From Pseudomonadota bacterium (GTDB lineage: Bacteria > Desulfobacterota > Desulfobulbia > Desulfobulbales > Desulfocapsaceae), in NCBI GenBank assembly GCA_023412495.1, contig JAEYNP010000114.1, positions 62,001-126,000 of the forward strand: a DNA stretch of 64,000 nucleotides. The letters run 5' to 3'. The notes under the pieces were generated by a model. The model ran no database searches, was not told the origin of the DNA, and saw only the letters and a list, made by a program, of their open reading frames with translations. The translations under genes were made by a program, and so were the position numbers. Below, one piece after another: positions 27,763 to 35,745 of the stretch (position 1 is the first letter of the stretch; each line of letters starts with the position of its first letter).

Positions 27763-28896
27763 TCAACCACGCGCACATGAATACAAACTACATAAATTAT
27801 TCACACTTTCCTGAATATTAAAATCACTTTGGATCATCCTTGCCAAAGCACTTTTTTGGTCATAATTTCCCAGCGTTTTCATTAAAATCAAATCAGCCCA
27901 TTTCTCCGAAGAATTGCTTAATGACATTCGAGTAATGAGTTCTGGAACGACATCGGCCTCACTGGAAATGATATCTGATATAACACATGGCAGACCAGCT
28001 GCCTGTGCCTCAAGCAAAACCAACGGCAAGCCCTCATAGTGTGAAGGCATCAGAAATACATCCATCGCTCCTCTCATTATACGAGGGATATCGGAACGAG
28101 TACCTGCGAATATTATTTGCTTTTCAATACCAAGTCGTTGAGCTTGTTCAACTAAGTCCGATTTCAAGGGACCATCGCCTACAAGCAATCCATAAAACTT
28201 CGGGTTTCGAGCGACAGCTTCAGCAATAATATCTAATAAAAAAGAATGGTTCTTGAATTCTACGAATCTGCCGACATGCCCAATTACAACAGCATCAGAA
28301 TGAATACCAAGTTCCGAACGGATTCCAGTTGTTGACACAGATTGATCGAATGGCGAAAGATCAATGCCACAATGCAGCAAATGCCAGCGCTGATCTCTTT
28401 GCCACTTATCTCCAAATAGAGATATTGCGGCTTTTCCACTGCATGCCACTCCATGGGTGGCATGATACTTAATAAGTTTTTTCATAAATCGAAGATATAT
28501 TCCTCTAACGAATCCGGCTCTGGCATCTGCTAACGATGTGTCCAGATGGCTGTGCGCAATCCTCATGCGTACCCCTGAATAGCGTGCCAACCAGCAGATC
28601 AAACCACTAAAATGATGGACGTGGCTATGGATTACATCGTATGGTCCGAATTTTTTCAATGATCCCAAAAAACTCTTGGAGAATTGGAATGGACGATGCG
28701 GTCGAAGACATGGGATTATCCGGCAACCCATTTTTTGCAATTCTTCATCGTACGCGCAATGTTCGGTTGTGAATGTCAAAAAGTCAAATCTGAATCGGTC
28801 TCTATCAAGATTCTTCAGAACGTGGACCAACCATGTTTCAACACCTCCCTTATCCATCCCTCTTACAACATGCAGTATTCTATATGTTGTCTTCAT
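27763..28896 (-). CDS. GT4 glycosyltransferase
   Basis: A 377-residue GT4 enzyme. The start is MKTTYRILHVVRGMDKGGVE, the donor-side region shows IGHVGRFVEFKNHSFLLDII, and the sugar-nucleotide site is FLMPSHYEGLPLVLLEAQAAG. An internal HSHVHHFSGLICW segment is typical of the CapM/EpsF-like group. Acceptor and donor are unknown. It is one of at least three GT4 enzymes in the locus. Confidence 0.9.
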   Translation of the reverse strand: MKTTYRILHVVRGMDKGGVETWLVHVLKNLDRDRFRFDFLTFTTEHCAYDEELQKMGCRIIPCLRPHRPFQFSKSFLGSLKKFGPYDVIHSHVHHFSGLICWLARYSGVRMRIAHSHLDTSLADARAGFVRGIYLRFMKKLIKYHATHGVACSGKAAISLFGDKWQRDQRWHLLHCGIDLSPFDQSVSTTGIRSELGIHSDAVVIGHVGRFVEFKNHSFLLDIIAEAVARNPKFYGLLVGDGPLKSDLVEQAQRLGIEKQIIFAGTRSDIPRIMRGAMDVFLMPSHYEGLPLVLLEAQAAGLPCVISDIISSEADVVPELITRMSLSNSSEKWADLILMKTLGNYDQKSALARMIQSDFNIQESVNNLCSLYSCARG

Positions 28897-28942
28897 TAAA
28901 TCGTTATTTTTAAATCATTAATCAGACAGAGAATGGCTAGCA

Positions 28943-30250
28943 TCAATGCTTGTCAAATCTTTGGATACTCAAGAACAGGACAATCCCCCCTACGAGAAGA
29001 CTGACTACTTGGGACAGAACAATTGCCATAGCTGCACCGGAGAGTCCATGGGATATTACAAAACTGCTACAAGAAAAAAACAGCACGATAAGTGACGTGG
29101 AGGCGATAAAAAATTGTACGCGGAAAATTCTCATTGCCGTCAGAGGTACACCTATGACCCAGGTGAAATACGAGAATGCCGCTGCTGTCATCAGCCATAT
29201 GAAGAGATCCGCCCTCTCCGAATATTCCACGCCATAGATAAACTGCAGGATCTGGCTCCCGAAAAGTGAAGCGACAATTACTCCTGCTAGTCCAAGGGAA
29301 AATGCAACAAGAAACAGAGAGTAAAACAGTCGGAGAAAAGGCTTTTTCTTTTTACTCGCCCAATATGAAGCAAGTCGTGGGGCGGCCGACTGACTTAAAG
29401 CGTTCATAACTTGGGATCCCACCTGCATCAGGTAGGCTATTGCAGCAAAAATACCGAGGCTGGCTTCTCCGTAATGCGTCTCAATAAAATACCTGGGGAT
29501 ATTGGTATTCAGAGAGAGCAAGGTCATTACCAGCCCCAAAGGAAAAGCGAGCCACACCAGTTCCCGCATTTTTTGATAATCAAAGCGTGGCGCAATTTTC
29601 CTCCAATCCGATTTAAGACCGTCGGGATTCCCGGCTACCTGCACAGTCGTTGCGTTTTTCAGATCAAATTTCAAAAGAACGACAACACCGACGGCAGCCA
29701 TTCCAAGCACACCCCAGAAAACATCTCTTGTCAGGGAAACAGCCAAAGCCATAACGGCCAGTGACATCGCCCCTTTCAGTATTCTTGACTGGGCGATTCG
29801 ATCCATGCGCTCATGTCGCTGCATGAGGCCGTGGAAAATATCGGCTATAGACTCAAATCCCTTGGCAAGGCCGACACCCAAAATGACAAAGGCGGTTTCC
29901 CTTCCGTAGCCGCCCGTCGCGGCATAACCTGCAATGGCTGCTAAGGCGAGGGCGATCATGATCAGGCGGACCGCCAGATAATGACCGAAGTCAAAATCTC
30001 CTTTGGCATCCGTTGCCTGCACCCCGCGCAACTGAAGCTCACTCAACAGCACGATTGGCGCGGTTATGGCCAGTCCCAGTGCAAAGCGGCCGACCATTTC
30101 AGGAGAGGTCAGTTTCGCCATAACCACCAAAATGCCCCACTGACACCCCGCGTACACTACATTTCCGATGAAGTTCCACGAGAAGTTCTTCCGCATCGAA
30201 AGCGGTCCCGGAATTTTACTATTGGCAAACCGTAGTTGAGGTTGAGTCAT
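28943..30250 (-). CDS. Polysaccharide flippase, Wzx-like
   Basis: A 435-residue MATE/MVF-type membrane protein with about 12 to 14 helices, of the oligosaccharide flippase family. It would move lipid-linked repeat units across the inner membrane. Signatures include an N-terminal NFSWNFIGNVVYAGCQWGIL and a middle FNTN-like LNTNIPRYFIETHYGEASLG. It lies between the dehydratase and the first glycosyltransferase gene. Confidence 0.88.
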   Translation of the reverse strand: MTQPQLRFANSKIPGPLSMRKNFSWNFIGNVVYAGCQWGILVVMAKLTSPEMVGRFALGLAITAPIVLLSELQLRGVQATDAKGDFDFGHYLAVRLIMIALALAAIAGYAATGGYGRETAFVILGVGLAKGFESIADIFHGLMQRHERMDRIAQSRILKGAMSLAVMALAVSLTRDVFWGVLGMAAVGVVVLLKFDLKNATTVQVAGNPDGLKSDWRKIAPRFDYQKMRELVWLAFPLGLVMTLLSLNTNIPRYFIETHYGEASLGIFAAIAYLMQVGSQVMNALSQSAAPRLASYWASKKKKPFLRLFYSLFLVAFSLGLAGVIVASLFGSQILQFIYGVEYSERADLFIWLMTAAAFSYFTWVIGVPLTAMRIFRVQFFIASTSLIVLFFSCSSFVISHGLSGAAMAIVLSQVVSLLVGGIVLFLSIQRFDKH

Positions 30251-30333
30251 CTGAAACGCTGTATGGACCGATTTATAGGTATCTAACGGCGCTGCGGGTC
30301 ATGTTCCGTAAATGAGGTCGAACAAAGGCATAA

Positions 30334-32469
30334 TCAAGTGCAAATTGCAGCAATATTTTTAGGGGTTGTCTCTTTCCTGGCCAATTCCGCAATCGACCCA
30401 GCCTTGAAATCAGGTACATATTCCGGAATAATCTGATGAAGAATTTGTTTTATGCCGACGGCGTCGTGTGATTCGGCCTTGATGGCAAGTTCATGTAACT
30501 GTCTCTCCAACTCATCATTTGAGAGACCGTTGCCGTTCCCGTACAACACCATGATTTTTTGGTGTTCTGTTTTGATAATACCCTCCCCTTCGGTGATGAG
30601 TTCTTCATAGAGTTTCTCGCCGGGACGTAATCCCGTATACTCGATTTTTATATCGGTCTCAGGTTCGTGGCCCATGAGTTTGATCAAATCCCGGGCAAGA
30701 CTATCTATCTTGATCGGATCCCCCATCTTCAAGAGAAAAATCTCCCCCCTGCCGCCCATGGACCCGGCCTGCAGGATGAGTTGGGCCGCCTCCTCGATCG
30801 ACATAAAATAACGGGTTATTTCGGGGTGAGTCACGGTCACCGGACCACCTTTTTGGATCTGTCTCTTGAAAAGAGGTATAACCGAACCGGAAGAGCCAAG
30901 GACATTGCCGAATCGTACCGCCATGCAGGCCATCCGGCATCGGCCGGGCTGTGCCTGACCGCCTCCCTCTGGTGGAATGAATGCACTTTGTTTCTGCGAA
31001 TACAAAAGCATGATCAGTTCCGTTAAACGCTTCGATGCTCCCATGACATTGGTCGGCCTGACCGCCTTGTCGGTGGAGACCAGAACAAATCGGCTGGTTT
31101 TATGGGCGATAGCGGTATCCATCAAGCGTTGTACGGCAAGCACATTGTTTGAAACAGCCTCCCAGGGATTCAGTTCGACGAGAGGAACATGTTTGTAGGC
31201 GGCGGCGTGAAATACCACTTCGGGTTTGTATTGGCAGAAAACCCTGTCCAGCAGCCGACTGTCCTGAACCTGACCGAGGACCGTGACGTATTTTTTAAAG
31301 GAGAACCCATGCTCGAGTTCCATCTGGATGTTGTAGAGATTCTCCTCGTTGGCATCGAACAGAATCAGAAATTCCGGTTGAAAGCGCAGCAGCTGACGGC
31401 AGAGTTCGGAGCCGATGGAACCGCCGGCGCCGGTTACCAGCACTCTTTTGCCGGTTATGTAGCCTCCGATCTGGTTCTGGTCGAGCTTTACCTCGTCCCT
31501 GCCGAGAAGATCGCAATAAGATATTTTTCGCATGGCAGTGACGGATAGCTTGCCTTCGATCAATTCTCCGAAGCCCGGCAGCACCTTGAAGGACAACCCT
31601 GTCTGCTGGCAGAGTTCGACAATGCGTTTCATCGGTCCGCCATTCATGTTCACGATGGTAATGAGCAGTTCTTCGGCACGGGTTTCATTGGCGATCTCGC
31701 AGAGGTTCTCGGTCCTTCCCAGAACGGGGATGCCATGAATACGCATACCGATCGTTCCGGGGTTATTGTCGACGAAGCCTATTATCTCATAGGGCAGGGC
31801 AGGGTTGTCGGACACTTCGCGCACCACTTTCTCTGCCGCGTCGCCTGCGCCGATGAGGAGAAGCCGTTTCTTGCTCTTCGGCCGTTCCTTCTGCCAGGCA
31901 CGGGTTTGCTGCAGGAGATAGCGTATGGAGATCCGTGTGGTGCAGAGAAGAAGCAGACAGATGATGGCATCCATGACAAAGACCGCCCTGGAAAAACCCT
32001 GGAAGCGGTTGATGAAGAGCATCACCGAAATGATCGTGGTCTCAGACAGCACAACTGCCTTGATGATATTTTGGAGATCCCGGAGGCCAGTGTAGCGCCA
32101 CATGCCGTCATAGAGACCCATGATATAGAAGACCGGCAGTTTGATCCCGAAGATGATTGCCAATGTTCCGGCATAGTAGAACTGGCGTTCGTGGATCAGG
32201 AAGGCTTCGAAACGCAGTGCGTAGGCCAGCATATAAGCAAGCAGGATACAGACGGCGTCGCAGGACAGCATTGTCCAGAATTTGACGCTTGCGCTCTTCT
32301 TCCTCAAGCTCAGGATGTAATTTTTGAGAGAGTACCGGAGGTAGGACTTAAGCCCGGAGAATCTCTGCCAGGATGAGATTTCTCCCATCATCCCTGGATT
32401 ATTCACTCTCTTGCTGATCATGGGGGAGCAATTATTTTTCATTGTCGAATGGACCTCGTACTTCTTCAT
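30334..32469 (-). CDS. PglF/CapD-type UDP-sugar 4,6-dehydratase
   Basis: A membrane-bound nucleoside-diphosphate-sugar dehydratase, about 711 residues from the ATG at 32469. Four N-terminal membrane helices and a CoA-binding-like domain are followed by the catalytic SDR domain: VLVTGAGGSIGSELCRQLL near residue 345, AAYKHVPLVE and STDKAVRPTNVMGASKR. It should convert UDP-GlcNAc to the 4-keto-6-deoxy sugar, the substrate of the DegT aminotransferase. The frame is open to a TTG at 32508, but a promoter placed at 32513-32542 would start transcription near there. An ATG at 32442 is another candidate start. Confidence 0.9.
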   Translation of the reverse strand: MKKYEVHSTMKNNCSPMISKRVNNPGMMGEISSWQRFSGLKSYLRYSLKNYILSLRKKSASVKFWTMLSCDAVCILLAYMLAYALRFEAFLIHERQFYYAGTLAIIFGIKLPVFYIMGLYDGMWRYTGLRDLQNIIKAVVLSETTIISVMLFINRFQGFSRAVFVMDAIICLLLLCTTRISIRYLLQQTRAWQKERPKSKKRLLLIGAGDAAEKVVREVSDNPALPYEIIGFVDNNPGTIGMRIHGIPVLGRTENLCEIANETRAEELLITIVNMNGGPMKRIVELCQQTGLSFKVLPGFGELIEGKLSVTAMRKISYCDLLGRDEVKLDQNQIGGYITGKRVLVTGAGGSIGSELCRQLLRFQPEFLILFDANEENLYNIQMELEHGFSFKKYVTVLGQVQDSRLLDRVFCQYKPEVVFHAAAYKHVPLVELNPWEAVSNNVLAVQRLMDTAIAHKTSRFVLVSTDKAVRPTNVMGASKRLTELIMLLYSQKQSAFIPPEGGGQAQPGRCRMACMAVRFGNVLGSSGSVIPLFKRQIQKGGPVTVTHPEITRYFMSIEEAAQLILQAGSMGGRGEIFLLKMGDPIKIDSLARDLIKLMGHEPETDIKIEYTGLRPGEKLYEELITEGEGIIKTEHQKIMVLYGNGNGLSNDELERQLHELAIKAESHDAVGIKQILHQIIPEYVPDFKAGSIAELARKETTPKNIAAICT

Positions 32470-32512
32470 GGCGCAGCCATAATACGAGACGACTCCAAAT
32501 GCCGCCAAAATT

Positions 32513-32542
32513 ATTATATCAAATAACCGTTTGTCTTATGAA
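32513..32542 (-). promoter_or_regulatory. Promoter upstream of the dehydratase gene
   Basis: On the minus strand TTCATA (32537-32542) and a perfect TATAAT (32513-32518) are separated by 18 bases. This would give the sugar-synthesis half of the locus its own transcription start and supports a start codon downstream of 32508. Confidence 0.5.
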
Positions 32543-32615
32543 GGAAAATCCAACGCTCCAGCGTTAAACATCAGCTCGGATCATCGAGGGGGAAAGAACT
32601 GTAATGGCTATTCTT

Positions 32616-34499
32616 TTACTCCGAGTCTGAGTGAAAGACGTAATCCATTTTCCGTATCAGCATTTCACTGCCATTTTCCGCAAGAAGAAAATGGATTGGC
32701 CCGGAGCCCGTCACTTTCCGGTTGTCCGCATATTCCAGGAATACCTTGAACCGTCCATCGACTTTCACCACTCCATCAACCAAGCGATGGGACCTTTCTT
32801 CGACCCGCAGACTTATTTTCTTGGTAGTGGTAAAAAGATCCAGATAGGTGGGCATAATAGATGAGAAAGCTTTGCCGTTCTCTTCCGCCTTCCTCTCGAA
32901 AAATCTGGCAAAGAGGAACAGATCTCGTTGTTCGTAAGCGTCAATGTAGCGGGCAAAAAAACTATCCAGCCTCGCTTGCAGGTTGTCTCTTTCCCGACTT
33001 TGTTCCTCTTCGGCGGGGGGTGTTGCTACCTGAAGGTTCTCTTCGGTGGCGGCTGCCTGGGTGATCTCAACGGTTACAGCGGGGGGGTGAACAATCTTCC
33101 CGACGGTTGCAACGGCTAATTCGCTTTTATCCTCTGGGGGAGCTTCGGTTATCCGAGTGTCGCTGTGCGGCCTTGCCTTGGCGAATACGGCATCAGGATC
33201 CATGGCATCGGCAGGATCTTGGCGGACAGGGGCAATCGCCGCCGCTGGAACTGCAACCTGTCGCCTGTCTACTTTCTTCTCGCCGACTGTAGCACCAATG
33301 CCGCTGCCGCCCTCCCGGTTTTGTGCAGTTGAGCCGGCACCGGGCTTGCCTGGCTTATTACCGACCTTTTCGTCCGCCCTGGCAGTCAGGTCGACCCCTG
33401 TCTCCGGAGTTCGTTTCGGAGTCTTTTCCGGCATTACTTTGGCGAGACCGGCCGGCGCCGGCTCGTAGACCTCGCTTTTCCGCTTCTTCACAGAGGAGGC
33501 TGCGGGGATATGGACCGGAATTGGGTCAGTAGCCGGCTTGATGTCATTTTGTTTTCCGTGAGGGGGAAGGCCTGCGACATCCGACTCGCCCGCAGTCCGT
33601 TGAACCGCTTTTGGACTCTCCTCAACGGTAACCACAGGGCTTGACGACGCTGCCTTCGTTATTGCGGGTTCATTCCCGGTTGACTCCTGCTGCAGGTTCG
33701 GGGGAATTTCTGTAGCCGCCTCGGACCCAGCTTTGTTCTCGGTCACCTGGGGTGGATCGGTTGCCGCCACATCTACCACAGGCTTTTCCACCAGAGGTTC
33801 TTCAGCCTTCTCCTTTTCGGGGGAGGTACCACCGGATGCTTTTCCCGCAGGCGGAATAAAGGCGCCGCGGCTCTCCTGCAGGCCTGCCAGCATGGCTCGT
33901 TTCTGATAATTTATCGAGGCGATGACCGAGATGACGACCAGTACGATCAACATCCCTGAAACCCAGGTGAATGCCTTTTTTCGCTGATCCGGAGAGACCG
34001 TCCGCTTTTTCTTTATCCGCCAGTGCTCTCCTTGAGGAGCTTTTTTATTCTGTGGGGCCTTATCCTCGTTCATCAAGGCGTTATAAGCCCGGTTTATGGC
34101 GACAAACATCTCGGGATTGTCCCGGTACGGCGGCAGTGCGGTATCCGGATGATAGCGTCGGCTGAGGGTGCGGTAGGCATGTTTTATTTCATCGAGGCCG
34201 GCATCCGTGGAAACGCCAAGAATCGCATGGGGGGCTTCAACGTCGGGGCTTGGCTTGAACAGAGCCACTATCTTTCGCACTTCCAGCACAAACGGCTGGA
34301 GCAACACATCTTCCTGGGAACATTCCTGCTGAAGCCATTCGCTGTCGGCGGAACCTTCGGCATCCAGGCTGTGCAGCATCGCCTGGCACGCCGACAGCAG
34401 GCCGTCGGTTCCCGCCACGAAAGCGATAAGAGATTCCGTGCCGCTGCCGGAATACTCCCTGACCAGTCCCATTATCTTTTTTTTCTGATCGGAGTTCAT
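32616..34499 (-). CDS. Membrane J-domain protein with C-terminal NTF2-like domain
   Basis: The ATG at 34499 overlaps the stop of the preceding TPR gene as ATGA. The 627-residue product carries a J domain at about 88-145 with the HPD motif at 117-119 (RRYHPDTALP), the residues that stimulate DnaK. A single membrane helix follows at about 177-196, then a long Pro/Ala/Glu-rich low-complexity region. A C-terminal domain (about 505-627, from QARLDSFFARYIDAYEQRDL) looks NTF2/SnoaL-like. The J domain would be cytoplasmic and the tail periplasmic. Its role in polysaccharide export is unknown; linking DnaK to the Wzc/Wza machinery is one possibility. Confidence 0.8.
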   Translation of the reverse strand: MNSDQKKKIMGLVREYSGSGTESLIAFVAGTDGLLSACQAMLHSLDAEGSADSEWLQQECSQEDVLLQPFVLEVRKIVALFKPSPDVEAPHAILGVSTDAGLDEIKHAYRTLSRRYHPDTALPPYRDNPEMFVAINRAYNALMNEDKAPQNKKAPQGEHWRIKKKRTVSPDQRKKAFTWVSGMLIVLVVISVIASINYQKRAMLAGLQESRGAFIPPAGKASGGTSPEKEKAEEPLVEKPVVDVAATDPPQVTENKAGSEAATEIPPNLQQESTGNEPAITKAASSSPVVTVEESPKAVQRTAGESDVAGLPPHGKQNDIKPATDPIPVHIPAASSVKKRKSEVYEPAPAGLAKVMPEKTPKRTPETGVDLTARADEKVGNKPGKPGAGSTAQNREGGSGIGATVGEKKVDRRQVAVPAAAIAPVRQDPADAMDPDAVFAKARPHSDTRITEAPPEDKSELAVATVGKIVHPPAVTVEITQAAATEENLQVATPPAEEEQSRERDNLQARLDSFFARYIDAYEQRDLFLFARFFERKAEENGKAFSSIMPTYLDLFTTTKKISLRVEERSHRLVDGVVKVDGRFKVFLEYADNRKVTGSGPIHFLLAENGSEMLIRKMDYVFHSDSE

Positions 34500-35737
34500 G
34501 GCTGAGATGCTTCCGGAAAAGGGGGAACCCCGGGTGATGCAGCAATAGCAATGTTTCTCAGCCATAATTGGCCGGAAATTTTGCTGTCGATATGATTGCT
34601 TTCTTTCCTGCGCAGGCGAACCACCACGCCATGGCAATCTTCCGGTACGTCCACCGACACCTGATACCTCGTCCAATCCTTGTCGGATGCAACCATCTCG
34701 GAGCCTGCCGCGGGCATTTTACACTTATATCCCGACACCTCGAGGAAGGGGCGCTGGTCGGTGGTCAGTTTCTGGGATTTCATCTCGGCAGACAGGGTGT
34801 AAGCCTTGCCGCCCTCGATCGGGACGATTTGGGAGAGATGCGTGAAGTTGATGTTTTCCCAGCCCTTGAAGCGATAATGAGCCATCCCGGCTGTCGCGTC
34901 TTCCGGGCTCCTGGCGACAGACATCTCGAAATTCTGACTCTTTCCGGTCTTCCAGCCGAAGGCTCGTTCCAGCAGGGGCTGGGAAAAATCGCCGTTGAAG
35001 ATGATCGTTTCGGGATTGAAGTGCTGCCGCCATATCCCGGCAGCCGTCTGTACTTCGCCCTCCCGGAGAAGCATATCGAGCAGGGCCAGCACATCTTTCT
35101 GCTCCCACTCAACTCCCTTGGACTCTATACTCCGCCAGAAGTACAGGGCCGTTTGCGGCAGGTTTTTGCCTACGGCAAAGCCTAAAAGATGGATGATATT
35201 CTCATGCCCCATCCTGTCCAGAAGCTCGGCCGGCTCCTCCCAAAGGGTAAAAGCCAGCTGCAGGGCGTCGTTTCTGTCTTTTCCTCCGATTTCCCGGACG
35301 ATATACCGCAGTTCACCGGGCAGCATCTCGAGCCTGCCCAATTGGTACGCCGTCAGGGCCTTGTCCCATCGCCAGCGTCTCAAACCGTCGGTGAGCAGAT
35401 CGGCATGCCGGAGAATCGCATACGCTTTTTCCTTTCGGCCCAAATCGTTGTTGACTTCGGCAAGGCTCAGCCATGCAGGGACATAGGATGGGTTGACGGT
35501 CAACGCCTGCCGCAGCAAGGACATCGCTCCATCGAGATCCGCCTCGAGCATGTATTTCTGCTTTGCATTATGGGTGAGAGAGTGATAGTTGCGGGTATGC
35601 GGCGACAGATTCTCCGACCCTTCGCTGAAATCCCGCTGCTCCCGATAGGCGAACAGAATCTGCCACAACGCGCAGGCCAGAAGTATCGTGATGGCGCAAA
35701 CCTTAAAGGCTATGCTCTGGTAGCCGGACATTGACAT
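34496..35737 (-). CDS. Membrane TPR protein of the polysaccharide operon
   Basis: A 413-residue protein with an N-terminal membrane anchor (VCAITILLACALWQILFAY). A TPR-like unit follows (AMSLLRQALTVNPSYVPAWL, then AEVNNDLGRKEKAYAILRHA), then helical repeats. From about residue 245 a beta-rich domain begins (IIFNGDFSQPLLERAFGWKT), laid out like a carbohydrate-binding jelly roll. It would sit mostly in the periplasm. It lies 8 bases after wzc and overlaps the J-domain gene, so the three are very likely cotranslated. Confidence 0.75.
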   Translation of the reverse strand: MSMSGYQSIAFKVCAITILLACALWQILFAYREQRDFSEGSENLSPHTRNYHSLTHNAKQKYMLEADLDGAMSLLRQALTVNPSYVPAWLSLAEVNNDLGRKEKAYAILRHADLLTDGLRRWRWDKALTAYQLGRLEMLPGELRYIVREIGGKDRNDALQLAFTLWEEPAELLDRMGHENIIHLLGFAVGKNLPQTALYFWRSIESKGVEWEQKDVLALLDMLLREGEVQTAAGIWRQHFNPETIIFNGDFSQPLLERAFGWKTGKSQNFEMSVARSPEDATAGMAHYRFKGWENINFTHLSQIVPIEGGKAYTLSAEMKSQKLTTDQRPFLEVSGYKCKMPAAGSEMVASDKDWTRYQVSVDVPEDCHGVVVRLRRKESNHIDSKISGQLWLRNIAIAASPGVPPFPEASQP

Positions 35738-35745
35738 GATCGAGT

